Assembly: GCA_000697665.1 (NCBI GenBank)
Contig: KL197733.1
Location: 356,333-420,332, forward strand
DNA from: Jaapia argillacea MUCL 33604
Lineage: Eukaryota; Basidiomycota; Agaricomycetes; Jaapiales; Jaapiaceae
DNA: 64,000 bases
Direction: 5' to 3'
Shown here one piece after another: positions 11,601-22,790 of the stretch (positions are counted from its first letter, which is position 1; each line of letters begins with the position of its first letter). The translations under genes and the position numbers were made by a program. Under the pieces are notes generated by a model. It made no database searches and was not told the DNA's origin. It saw nothing but the letters and a program-made list of their open reading frames with translations.

Positions 11601-13998
11601 ACTCTTGAAGAGGGACAGGTGGCTGGGCAGGGCAAGATCAAAGGGAGGGTTGGTGAAGAAAGTAGACCGGCTGCGCTTGTGCAAACTGTTGTGAGGCCAC
11701 CTGGTAGTGCTCAGTTTAGACTTGAGGATGCCCTGAAAGGTGGTGCGAAGGTCTGTCCCTTCAATTCGTTGAAAGTGATCGTCTCTCGAACCTTCGTTTT
11801 TCGTCGACAGCATGCTCATTTCCTGGAACTTGGCGTCATTCGAACTTTCGAGTTCGTCTCTGCCCTCCGTCGAATGAGCGTAATCGTCAAACGTTTGAGG
11901 AGCAATAGTATGGAGATATATGTCAAAGGTGCTCCAGAGGTCATGGCGGGGATTTGCGAGAAGGATTCTTGTAAGAGCCGTTTTTCGATTGCGGTATCCG
12001 TGAAAATGCCTGACCCCTACGCTTAGTTCCCCAGGACTACGAAGATCTCCTTTCCTATTACACTAAGCGTGGGTATCGTGTGATCGCCATCGCTGGGAAG
12101 AGTATCGAATCTTTGTCCTGGCTGAAAGCTCAGCGACTCAAGCGGTAAGTCTACAACCCCACTTCCTTCTCGATCATCTCTTACCTTGTCCAACAGCGAG
12201 CAGGCTGAATCGGGTCTCCGGTTTTTGGGACTGGTCATCTTTGAGAACAAGTTGAAACCTGGGACAGCTCCCGCGATACAGGCTCTTCGCTTGGCGCACT
12301 TGGCTTGTAGGATGATTACCGGCGATAACCCTCTGACGGCTGTGAGTGTGGCACGAGAATGTAACCTTATCAACCAAGCTGCGCATGTCTTCTCCCCCAT
12401 CTTCAAACGAGGTGAGCTCGATGAAATCCGTATGTCGCATCCTGTCCTCAATGAATTTTAGGAAATGCTATGACCCCGATGTCAAAATTGGAGTGGTCGT
12501 GCATGGACGAACCGTCTTGGAAACTCGACGATTATAGCTTGAAGCCTCTGGTTCCACCGGCACACCATACTGTTGAAGCGGAAGAGATTAACTACCAAGA
12601 CTACTCATTAGTCATTACTGGGGATGTCTTCCGGTGGATGATCAACCATGCACCACTGGAGACTTTGCAACGTGTTCGTGTCCATCTTCTCAATTTCTAC
12701 CACAATCTCATCAGACTCTGGCTCGTAGATGCTCGTTAAAACCCAGATTTTTGCAAGAATGTCGCCCGACGAGAAGAATGAGGTAGTGGAGAGGCTCCAG
12801 ACGTTGGGTTACACTGTTTTGATGTGTGGTGATGGGGCGAATGACTGTGCAGCTCTCAAGGCTGCCGATGTTGGTCTATCGTTATCAGAAGCTGAGGCAT
12901 CTGTTGCCGCTCCGTTTACGAGCCGCACACCGGATATCAGCTGCGTCCTCGAGGTCATCAAGGAGGGGAGAGCTGCTCTGGTCACTAGTTTCAGTTGTTT
13001 CAAGTATATGTGAGTATTGCCCCGCGATAGAAGTCGAGAACCCACCCCTAATAGTATGCAGGGCACTGTACTCACTCATACAATTTACAACGATCACACT
13101 ACTTTATTCATTTGCATCGTCACTTGGAGACTTCCAGGTAAGCGTATCCTCTCAGATATGTTTGCTTGGCTAAAGCTCAACCACGCAGTTCTTATATATC
13201 GATCTATTCATCATCATTCCCATCGCGGTCACTAGTGGGTTCCACCCTCTGTAGCAGTATGTCACAGCTGCTAACACACGGTTACAGTGGGACGTACGCT
13301 CCCTTTCCCTAGGATACACCCCAAACGACCCACCGCCAGCCTTGTTTCTAAGAAGGTTTTATCCAGCATTATTGGACAGATCGCCATCACCGGCGCAGTT
13401 CAAGTGTGGGCCTTCGTCTGGGTCCGGTCACAAGATTGGTATGTGTTTCAACGGCAAGAAAAAGTGGCCATTGATTCATACGGATTGCAGGTACACACCT
13501 CCCGAACACAAAGACCGTGGATCTGGCGACAGCCACCTGGATTCGACGAATCTGGAGAACTCCGCCCTCTTCTTAGTATCTTGCTTCCAGTACATCCTCG
13601 TAGCTGCTGTCTTCAGCATCGGTCCCCCATATCGGAAATCAATATGGACGAATGGTCGGTCATACTTTCATTATCCCGTTTTAATGATGTTAAATTTCTT
13701 GATTTCCAAAGGCCTCCTCATGTTGTCGATCTCCGTCCTCACGGCATTCAACATTTTGGTTCTGCTCCGACCTCCACAAGCGCTCTCTTTGATTCTTGAA
13801 CTCGTACCACTGCCGTTCTCGGCGAGGTTGGTGCTACTCGCCGCCGTTGTCGTGAACGTTGTCTTGTCGACTGCCTTTGAGAACTGGGGAGCCCAAGTCG
13901 TTGCCCAGGTGATTGGATGGCTTCTGCTTTTCCGTCGAGAACGTCGTCGTGTTCGAGAAGGCAAGACGTACAAAGCTGTTGAGGGTGGCATGCGATGA
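8608..13998 (+). CDS. YPK9: P5B-type ATPase, vacuolar/lysosomal polyamine transporter family (Ypk9/ATP13A2-like)
   Basis: A long, many-exon gene starts at the ATG at 8608 and ends at TGA 13996-13998. About 300 N-terminal residues are disordered, with [13 protein letters not shown]-type repeats and an acidic patch, before the first membrane segment (near [17 protein letters not shown]). P-type ATPase signatures occur in order: TGES of the actuator domain at 10724-10735, PPALP in a membrane helix at 11241-11255, the phosphorylation motif DKTGTLTE at 11370-11393, KGAPE of the nucleotide domain near 11929-11943, and GDGAND at 12828-12845. PPALP, rather than the PPELP of P5A, marks the P5B subgroup. 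Human ATP13A2 exports polyamines from lysosomes and yeast Ypk9 is vacuolar; the same location and substrate are inferred here. Several exon joins after 9712 and around 12430-12540 were not resolved. Confidence 0.9.
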
Positions 13999-14407
13999 TG
14001 CGGCCTGTTCCTCCCATGTTACCCTCCGATACATCGCTCACTTCGAGCTCGTTTGCCCCTCGTCGATAGATACTTACGGTGCATTGATCTTCCGTTGCAT
14101 TAACTTCTTTAGAATTTGCATATCCTTTGAATAGAAGTGCTTGCCTGAATAGGACAATGTGAATTTGCTATCAATGGGCCATCGAAGTCTGGAACCTATT
14201 TTTGGTGTTGTGTGCGATTGAGCATTTGCATTGTCCACCCTTCGTTCTTCGCTCGTTGCTCAGCTTGCCCCGGCGGCGTCCTTCAATCCTTTTCCTTTCT
14301 TCAATCTAACGTCGCCGTCGCTGCTGCTGTCGGTCTCGTCAAGGAGCCGGCCTCCATTCTTTCTAAACCTCTGTCATTCCTCTGCGCTGCCCACCAAACG
14401 ATTCGCC
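13999..14407. promoter_or_regulatory. Upstream region of the Ser/Thr-rich membrane protein gene
   Basis: About 400 bp without a gene, with pyrimidine-rich stretches typical of basidiomycete core promoters and 5' UTRs. An open frame runs into the downstream gene from 14231 but begins at a non-canonical codon context, so I treat it as leader. Confidence 0.35.
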
Positions 14408-15707
14408 ATGTTTGCCCCAATTCAGCTCTCGCTCATTTTCGTCCACCTTCTCTGCGTATTCCTGCAACCTGTTGTCGCACTTCCCGTTGGCTCTGAGACG
14501 TCTCTTGCTCGTCGGAATGAGGCGCCCTTGACTGCGCCCACTACAGTCACGGTTGTTAGCACCATCGAGACGTACGTCGCAGCAGTTGTCATGTAGTGGT
14601 TACGCCCAATTCAACGCCATTTCATGTTATAGTCCATCCGGGCCTATCGTTCAAACTTGCATCATCACCCTTACCCCCATAACTGGACCAAACGGCGAAG
14701 ACGAAGTGCGAGAGGAGAAGTCGTGCACCGTTGCTGCCGCTTCAACAACCAGTGGCACGGCAACTTCAACGACGTCCGCTTCCCAGTCGACATCGACCAC
14801 GGACACGACGACCGCGACCAGTACATCAGCGGTCGTATCCACAACCGATTCCTCGACCACTACCTCCACTTCGGTTTCTTCATCAGCAACCGCCACCACG
14901 ACTGACACGACAGGATCATCAGCCACTACCACAGCAACCGATTCAACTGTGACTAGCACCGCTTCAGCCCAGCAGTCGAATCCCGCCGTCACCGTCAACG
15001 TGAGTTGCTGCATAGGGGGCTACTGTGGCTGCTAATATCTAATGTTCCAATCATATCTAGGGAGTTTCCACTGTTTCTGCATCCGCGACCGTGTCCTCCA
15101 CTGAGTCATCGAGTGCCGCTGCTGCCTCCACTCCTGCTGCCAATGCCGGAGCAAGCCCCAGCGCCGTTGGTGCCGTCAGCGTAAATGTGAGCCTTTCCCT
15201 TCTTATTCGGCTCATTGATGTCCTGAACTTTGTTCCTCACAGGGTGTATCGACCGTTCCTGCTGCCACTGCCACCGCCACCCCCGCCCCCGCTGACCCAA
15301 CCGCAACCACATCCGTCGCAGGCGCCGTTGGGGCTCAGACAACCCCAGTAACCTCCGCCGCTGCGGCTTCTGGTACCGCTGCCGCTCAGGCGGCCGGCGC
15401 TTCGCCCTCAGCATCAGTCGTGTCTGCAGCAGATTCAGCTGCGTCGTCCGCACCCGCAGCGTTTGTCCTCCCCGGAAAGAAGCTCTCGGTGCTCCCAATT
15501 GGTCTTGGTGTATTTGCTGGTATCTCCGTCATTGCTCTCATCATTGTTGGTCTGGTTACGTACGAGCGTACCAAATACCGCAGGGTATGTTGTCCCACGA
15601 CTCCCCCTTCCAGTCTATATATTAATGATGTTTTGTTCATTTAGGCGTTCAGGCAACGCAAACTTGCGGAGGAAGGTGCATCGATGGGCTATGGAGGCAT
15701 GGCGTAA
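14408..15707 (+). CDS. Secretory Ser/Thr/Ala-rich single-pass membrane protein (cell-wall sensor- or mucin-like)
   Basis: Five exons (14408-14571, 14633-14999, 15061-15186, 15243-15584, 15645-15707) give 353 aa. It starts with a signal peptide (hydrophobic run LSLIFVHLLCVFLQPVVA). A short domain with one Cys pair follows (around VQTCIITLTPITGPNGEDE), then about 180 residues rich in Ser, Thr and Ala, expected to be heavily O-mannosylated. The membrane helix is near VLPIGLGVFAGISVIALIIV, followed by a basic cytoplasmic tail of about 30 residues ending YGGMA. The first residues of two exons both read GVST, suggesting internal exon duplication. The plan recalls fungal Wsc/Mid2 wall sensors, but no WSC cysteine domain is present, so function is unknown. 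Confidence 0.75.
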
Positions 15708-16384
15708 GTGATGCCCTCATGTCTCCCTTGGTGGTGTATTGATGAATGTCACCCTCCCATGTCACCAGACAACGCGCGTAGATGACATCAAACCCTGCTT
15801 TCCTTCATTTTAATCTGCTGTGCAGTCTTTCGTTTTCCGGGTTAGTTGTGCAACTGTTGCGATGGGTGTACTCGATGTATGCTACTTAATGGGCTGGCCA
15901 AATGGGACAAATTGTTGTACGCTGTTGCCCGCAATCGTGCAGACGCTCGACAAGCGCGAGTCTCATGTTGACTGGAACATACACCGATCCTTGCTAGCGA
16001 TGAAGGTGCTAGACGACCCAAGTATGAGCCGTGAACCCAGCCACGAACCTCGTCCATCATGATATCCTTGACAAGGGGTGAACTCGGCTTGCCGCAATTT
16101 GCTCGACTAACCTCGAATCCGACGGGGAAAGAAAGACTCCAAGTTCGAGGGGGGAATGTAAATGACTGATTCCAGGAGTGGATTGTAAAGAACGTGGATA
16201 TATTATGATGAACAAAGCTGGAGAGGTACGTGATGAATAGGCACCGTCTCAATATTAGTGAGTCCGTCACAATAGAACTAGGGGTGGGTCAGCAACGACG
16301 AGAATGTGGCGGCAGCAGACATACGATGAGTTTGACAATAATGTCTCCGTAAGGTGGAAAAACGGGATAAAAGAGTATCGCCCT
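15708..16384. other. Intergenic region between convergent genes, nothing recognised
   Basis: The sequence lies between two 3' ends. Short frames on both strands lack recognisable protein sequence or splice support. Confidence 0.5.
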
Positions 16385-19367
16385 TCAGTCGTCCTCAGGA
16401 TGATCAGTTTTCCAGTCGTCATCAATCTCCCGCAAGAGATTCAGCAATTTCTTTGGTGTATTTCCGGGCGTGAGCGGTCCTTTCCCCGGCCTTTCATTCA
16501 TAAGGTCGACAACCCGAGAGTCGACATAGCGAGTGCCTCCTGGCCCGTAGAAAGCGATCAGTTTGAGCGTTTCGGCACATTCAGCACCGAACTGATGGCT
16601 AAGGTTAAGCGCCTTGAGGACGTGCGACTGTAGGCGAGCTTATCAGCCCCACTCCCGAGCATTATCAAAGCACTTGACTGACCCTTCCAATGTTCTGATT
16701 CGGAGCACCAGGAAGACTTGAAGGTGTTGTCGCACCGCAGAAGATGTTCACTTGCTTTTGTACGAACTGATACTGTGCAACAATCTCCGTGGCAGTTAGA
16801 ACACGCGATTTGGTCTGGACGTAAGGGATCCAATCAGTGTCGGCTTCGATACGCGGCTTGACGTAGCTGACGACAATTTGATGGATTTCTTCCTTGTTGG
16901 GTGGCGGGTAGCCAGTCGGTGCTGAGTTTGTCGAGGTGTTAGGAGGGGCGTAGGGGGTGATTTGGGTGGGATAGAACCGTGGTCCTGTTGGTTGAGTCGC
17001 ACCGGGTGCTGCACTAGGTCCCGCTGGTGGAGGCCAGGAGTACATGTTACCTGCCGAGACACTTCCATCATAATGGCGCCCATCTTGGGTAGGGTCCTTC
17101 GCCGCCGTCTTTGACTTCTTCGGCGGCGCATTTCCGAGACCCGAGTGATATGTGGCAGGAGATGGTGATCGTGGATCATAAGCTGGCGAACCGTAAGGTG
17201 TGTGAGAAGTAGATGGCGATGGGGAGTATGAGTAGGGCAATGAATTATGTTGGCTATATGGACCCGAAGATACGTGTGAAGATCCGGAGCCGCGCTGCCG
17301 CTTTTGCGGGACAGAACTGATGGGATCGACGCCAGAATACCCTCGAGGGTATGGTGAATGTGGAGGAGGAGGATCTGTAACATAGGGAGACCGTACTCCA
17401 GGATAGTTTGGGGTGGGGGGGTCTGTCACGTATGGTGAGCGGGCTGCCATGTAGTTTGGCGGTGTGGGGTCTGTAATATACGCGGGTCGGGTTCTGGGAT
17501 AGTCTGGACCAGGAGGATCGGTGATGTATTGGTGTCGATTTTTGACTGGATCTATGGGAGCGTATGGGTCACGAGACGGGGAATTCATGGTCTCGGTATC
17601 TGAATTGGCTTCCTCAACCGCCAGAAAAGGAGGTGGAACTTCCCCGTCTATCGGAGGTAGCTGAGAAGTGCAGACTGATTAGCTACTTCAACGAACTCGT
17701 TCACGAAGCGTAACTCGGCGAACCTTCTCAACAAAAACCTCTAACGTTCTCTCCTTGCTGACGCTCAAGTTCTGCGGAGTGATCTTGTCGACATTATCCA
17801 GTCCAACTCGCAGAAAGAACTGTCGGTACTTTCCCCGGAAGCAAAATGCTCTGGCGGGACCTGACATCGTTGGCGTCAAGAAAAACATCGATGCAGAGAA
17901 CAAGCTAGAGCACTTACCATCAATTCGAGTAGGTCCTTCTTGCAATTGCGTACAAACATCCTGAGCGTTGGCCCAATAACCATCTTCGGGAGTATCTGCT
18001 TGTCGCAGAGGGACACGAACTTCGGCCAACTGCGGGTCAACTTTCTCCCGGCTACGGTGATCTTCGATCAAGAGGGTCAAGATGCGAAGACCTGGGGTCG
18101 AGCCAGAGGAGGATGCTGCTTTGTTGGTTGAAGATGATGGGTTTGGGGTGGCGGACGATGATGAATTGGGTTCAGCTGAGCAATTTTTCGATCAGTACAA
18201 GTTCTGCTTCGAGTCGTGTTTTCGTGAAGGCCTACCAGCAGCCGATCCACCTGGTCCAGGCTCGCTTTGATATTCGCCTCCGACTGGGGTACCTCCTCGT
18301 GCCTCTTGTAAGCTGTTGACCGTATTCGAAGGGGAGGGGGAGTCGAAAATGCCAAGACCAACATCATCGCGACAGAACTGCTGGTCTCGATCAGACTTCT
18401 TCCCTCTACTCGAGCTCGAAGCAGGGCGTGATGGTGAATCAGGTCGGTATCCCGTCGTGATTAGCTTTTGTTTATCATAATCAAAACGATAATATTTCGA
18501 GAAATCATATTCCGCCCCGTCCTTCGAAGAGGATTGAGAATGCGAATGTGAATGACCATCCTTCTTCTTCTTTGATGGTCGACCAGCGGCTTTCGCTTTG
18601 CCTTTCCCTCGTGATGATGAGGATTTGACTGTGGATGATGACGCGTAGCTAATACCCGCTTCAGTGCCAGCGTCTGGTGATGCAGCATCGCCCAGGGAGG
18701 AAAAATAATCTGACGTGCTCGAAGATGCGCCAAGCGATGTGCTCGTCGATTGACTCCCCGACGCCGACGCTTGCCGACTACTCGTGCTCGGGGCTGAGTG
18801 CGACGAAGTGCCCGTCCCCCTGTATAATGACCCGTAAGGACCTGTCAAAGGTTGTTCCACAGGTACAGCTGATTTGGGATCGTTCTCGTAATGATAGAGC
18901 CTAAACTTGTCGGTCTGCTCTACGAACGCGTCGTTGAAGTGTTTCTTCTTCCTCCCCGAGGCTTTCTTGGGCTTGGGTTTTGGAGTGGGATTTAATGTCG
19001 CCATCCCGGGGAACGGTATCGTGTGTTTCTGCACCGGAGGTGCGTACGGAACCAACGCGGGTACAGGAAACATGGAAGGCGGTTTGGGGGGTTGGGGGAC
19101 GTCGACAGCTTGCCCTGGGAGGAAAGTACCCGCAGAAGGTGGTTCAATGGTAGCCTTGTAAGTGACTACACCCTCTTTGGGCATGTCAGCAGCGAAGGCG
19201 ACCGCTTGGCGAATGATGGGTTGCACGGCGCTGGGTGGTGGCGAGGCATCAGGGTCTTCGGGAATGACGATACCCTCGTCATCAGATATGGGAGAAAGGG
19301 AGTGGATGGGTTTGGTAAAGTAGCCCTTCTGGGGAGAGCGTACGTGGGTGAGGAATGAATAGGACAT
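16385..19367 (-). CDS. Conserved-looking basidiomycete protein of unknown function, 915 aa
   Basis: Five exons can be joined: 19367-18236, 18175-17918, 17860-17724, 17660-16683 and 16627-16385, ending with TGA at 16387-16385 (an alternative donor at 17715 is also in frame). The N-terminal third is Pro/Ser-rich with basic clusters (KPKPKKASGRKKKHF). The central block beginning LRILTLLIEDHRS and containing FRGKYRQFFLRVG has the density of a folded domain. Further on are four tandem repeats of about 16 residues built on Y-[IV]-T-D-P, then a low-complexity Pro/Tyr-rich stretch, and a C-terminal folded block with VVSYVKPRIEADTDWIPY and LKLIAFYGPGGTRYVDS. No catalytic motif was recognised. The basic clusters and long disordered parts suggest a nuclear protein, which is only a guess. 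Confidence 0.75.
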
Positions 19368-21170
19368 TGCAAGAGGTGCATACGTACCGGAGAAGACTCT
19401 CTGCTACTCCTGGAGTGAGATATATTGCATCGTCAGCTGGCACTATGTCATGTGGACTGACGTGAGACGTACGATGAATCGTCTACTCCCCGCGATTTCC
19501 TACCCCGACCTATCTCGCCACCATCGTCCTCGCCTTCTCGGTCCGACATGTCAGCACACGAAGTGTCACCAGAAGGGCAATCTCAATCGACACCAGTATG
19601 AATCTCCAATAAACATAGAGTCCCTCTATTGACTTTCTAGGTCCGAGTCCGAAGTACAGTATAGTTCTTTTGAAGACGTGCCACTTTACCAGCCGCTTGG
19701 AACCTCAGTTAGTGTAATGCCAGAGTATAGATCCAGGGCCGGTGACAATGCAGTTTAGCTTGACTGATTCGAGAATAGATGATAAGCAAGTGGGTCCAGT
19801 AGATTGTTAAGAAAGAAAGATCCAAGAGTCGAGTGCAGAGAGAATGTTGCAAAGTGACAGAACCGATCGTGTGTCAGTGGCACGAGGTCACAAAGAAGTC
19901 GGCACCAATTTTGATCTCTAAACACTGGCGCCTGTTTTGGTTTTCTCTCTCTACCCCCATCTCGGAGATGAAATTTCTTTGCTGAAGACAGTATTATTGC
20001 GCATCACTGTGGGCGCGCAGAGAGTCATGTTACGACTCCAGGATCTGGCAGCGTCAGCACACTCGGACTTATGGACTCTCGCCGCAGAACTAGACGGGTA
20101 TCGTGGAAGGACCTTAGTTGATCATTCCTCCGGCGCCCTTCCTGCCCACACCACACATAGTATAACTGACCCAAGTTTTGTGGGGTGGTGTGTTCGAAAT
20201 CTGGTACCATGATCTCAGACGAGATTTATCTGCGCTAGGGTGGGTCGAGGTCGAGGTTTGGGGGGGTCTACTTTTCCTTTTGCGCTCTTGACCAGGATTT
20301 ATTTCACCGGGACAGGCGATAGAAGCCATGGGCTGGTGACGCCAGATCGATGTTTGACTTTACGTCTCCCTGGTGCCGCCGATCTGCTTTGATTTACCTC
20401 GCCTGGTCCCCAGTCTACCATCATCCTCAATCACGCCAAGCTATAACTAGTTTTTCCTTTCCCCACTCGTGCCTCTCTCCTCAAGAAGCCTCGTTTGTTG
20501 CCAGGATTATTTTTCTGTTAAATGACACCTCGTGTAGGACTGGACACACATGCGCCCACATTCGACCCATCTGCCTACTATTTTTGGCGGGGCGCACACA
20601 AAATCGATCATTCCGACTTGGTGAGTGGTGCCATCGTGTCTATCACATAACTCACTTACGACTCATACATTGTCACCTAGCAACACACAACTCTCTGGTA
20701 ACACTTCTCTTACAACACAATTTTCGCAGATCAATCAACGCCGGCTCTAAGGGAATACACGCACCTGTGCATTCATACACTGATCGTTGACTCTCCGACA
20801 ACCCGAGCATACGGCAAGCACGCCCACCCACCGCGCTCAGGAAATCCGAATGGAACACATACCTCCCTTCTCCCTGCTTTGGGTACTCCTCCTAGGCTTG
20901 CGGACACACGCACCTATGTGCTTCCCATTATCACGCCCTACTGGTCATGTCCTCTCTTCTCGGCTCTGTCGACTGGATGCCCACCTCGAAAATCTGATGA
21001 CCAGGACGAGGTCTCCTCGACAGATACACCCACAATTCTCCAGGGATCCGACTTATAGAAACATTCCCTCACTCCCGCCTTCGTTGCTTCGACCGGGTCT
21101 CGGCTTGAGTACCCATGACGAAAGGTCCGACGTACACAGACAACGGTCTGTGTCCATAGCTCCCATGTTT
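19368..21170. other. Gene-poor region upstream of the 915-aa protein gene
   Basis: The first few hundred bases are presumably the promoter of the minus-strand gene. Beyond that, open frames up to about 160 codons exist (for example 20787-21272), but their translations are low-complexity and His/Pro/Arg-rich with no domain and no splice-supported continuation. I see no gene. Confidence 0.5.
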
Positions 21171-21171
21171 A

Positions 21172-22620
21172 AAGCCTCGGAGTTCTATAGAGGTCCTCTG
21201 AGACCGATCGCACACTCGATGCCTCAGCGTACGTTCGCCATGTACCCTCCGTCATACCTGACCCTGAAATAGACCGAGAGCAATCATCTTCCATTCTAAA
21301 ATACCATTTGTCCCCCTGCTTCAGCCTCAGTTATCGTCGGTTCTCGTCTCCGGCCCACTCTCAGTCGTCTGACTAGACTTTAATTCCCAGCATACAAAGA
21401 CCCAATTGATGCCCCCATCCCCAACGGGTCCACATAGATAGATGTCTTTCACGACGGCTCCTCGTAAGTTTTCGCTATCCGATGATGCTATTCCTCGTTT
21501 TGATCAAGGTATGTAGGAGGTACGGCGGCCTCTCTAGGTCTTACCCATATTGTGGCAATCAGTATCAGAGACAGACTACTGTCATTCCTATGGACCCTCT
21601 TAACCAAATACTAAACAGCCTCGGAGTTCTATCGACGTCCACTAAGACTGATCGCACACTCGTTGCCTCAGCGTACGTTTGCCATGTACCCGCCGTCATA
21701 ACTGACCCTGAAACAGACAGAGAGTAATCATCTTCCATTCTGAAAGACCATTTGTCACCAGCTCCTCCCTGCTTTAGCCCCAGTCGGTTCTCGTCTCCGG
21801 CCCAATCTCAGTCGCCCAACTGTGTTTCACTTCCCATTCCAACGGGCCCACATAAGCGGATGTCTTCCACGACAGCTCCTCGTAAGTTCAAGTTCTCCCC
21901 ATCCAATGACGGTATTCCTCATTTGATTAACCTCAGTGGGAGCTACGGCGGACCGCTCCAGGTTTACCCATATTGTCGCAATCAACTTCAGAGACCGACC
22001 ACACTGTCCTTCCTATGGACCCTCTTAACCAAATATCAAAAGGATCTTGTCTCAGCTCACGTTCCGACGTCCAACTACCTCTTACCACCGCCCGACCCAG
22101 GTTGGCACACACAGACGGACGTCTTTCACGGCGGCTCCTCGTAAGTTCAAGTTCGTCGCCATCCAATGATAGCATCCCTCCTTTTGATGAACGTCAGTAG
22201 GAGGTACGGCGGCCCATTCTAGGTTTACCTATGTTGTCTCAATCAACTTCAGAGACAGGCTGCACTATCATCCCTATGGACCCTCTTAACCAAATACTAA
22301 AAGGAGCTTGCCTCAGCTCTGTTCCGACATCCAACCACCTCTTACCAATGTCCGACCCAATCTGGCCCCATAGACGGACCTCTTTCACGACGGCTCCTCG
22401 TAAGCTGCCGCCATCCAATGATGGTATTCCTCATTTGATGAACGTCAGTAGGAGGTACGGCGGCCCTTCTAGGTTTACCCATGTTGTCGCAATCAACCTC
22501 ACAGACAGGCCACACAATCATTTCTATGGACCCTCTTGATCAAATACTAAAAGGATCTTGCCTCAGCTCCTGTTCCGACGTCCAACTACCTCTTACCAAT
22601 ATCCGACCCAATCTATCCTT
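21172..22620. repeat. Tandem repeat array with two interleaved modules
   Basis: The landmark CTATGGACCCTCTT recurs at about 21588, 22013, 22273 and 22524, giving intervals of about 425, 260 and 251 bp. A second landmark, GCCTCGGAGTTCTAT, occurs at about 21175 and 21615. The first two units therefore include an extra module of about 190 bp that the later units lack. Each of the four units also carries GGCTCCTCGTAAG or a close variant (about 21457, 21870, 22132, 22393). Copies differ by scattered substitutions. The units encode related short peptides but no frame stays open through the array. Origin unknown: a degenerate gene-family remnant or non-coding satellite are both possible. Confidence 0.75.
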
Positions 22621-22790
22621 CTAGCGTTTCATTCTAATTTTATCATGCGAGAAGCTAAGTGTTGCAGTCTACCTCTCTATAGCCCATGCATGTCACTTGC
22701 TCGAATCTATCCTTCCAGAGTTACGCTCTATTTTCGTCAAGCGAGAAGCTAGGCGTTGCCGACTACCTCGAGCAGATCATCCAACACATT
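22612..22790. repeat. Short direct duplication, about 92-bp period
   Basis: A segment starting TCTATCCTTC and ending with GCGAGAAGCTA..GTTGC..CTACCTC occurs twice, at about 22612 and 22704, with moderate divergence. It adjoins the right edge of the larger array and may be part of the same duplication history. Confidence 0.5.

Noticed and set aside
14651-15013. Minus-strand acidic Val-rich frame opposite the Ser/Thr-rich gene
   Set aside because: It is the antisense shadow of Thr/Ser codons in the plus-strand gene.
20787-21272. 161-codon plus-strand frame in the gene-poor region
   Set aside because: Low-complexity His/Arg/Pro-rich translation without domain or intron support, overlapping the start of the repeat array.
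21752-22144. 130-codon frame within the repeat array as a gene
   Set aside because: The same sequence recurs in neighbouring units with broken frames, so it behaves as a repeat rather than a coding exon.
21172-22620. CRISPR array
   Set aside because: Units are about 250 bp long and diverged, with no short identical repeats and unique spacers; the genome is eukaryotic.
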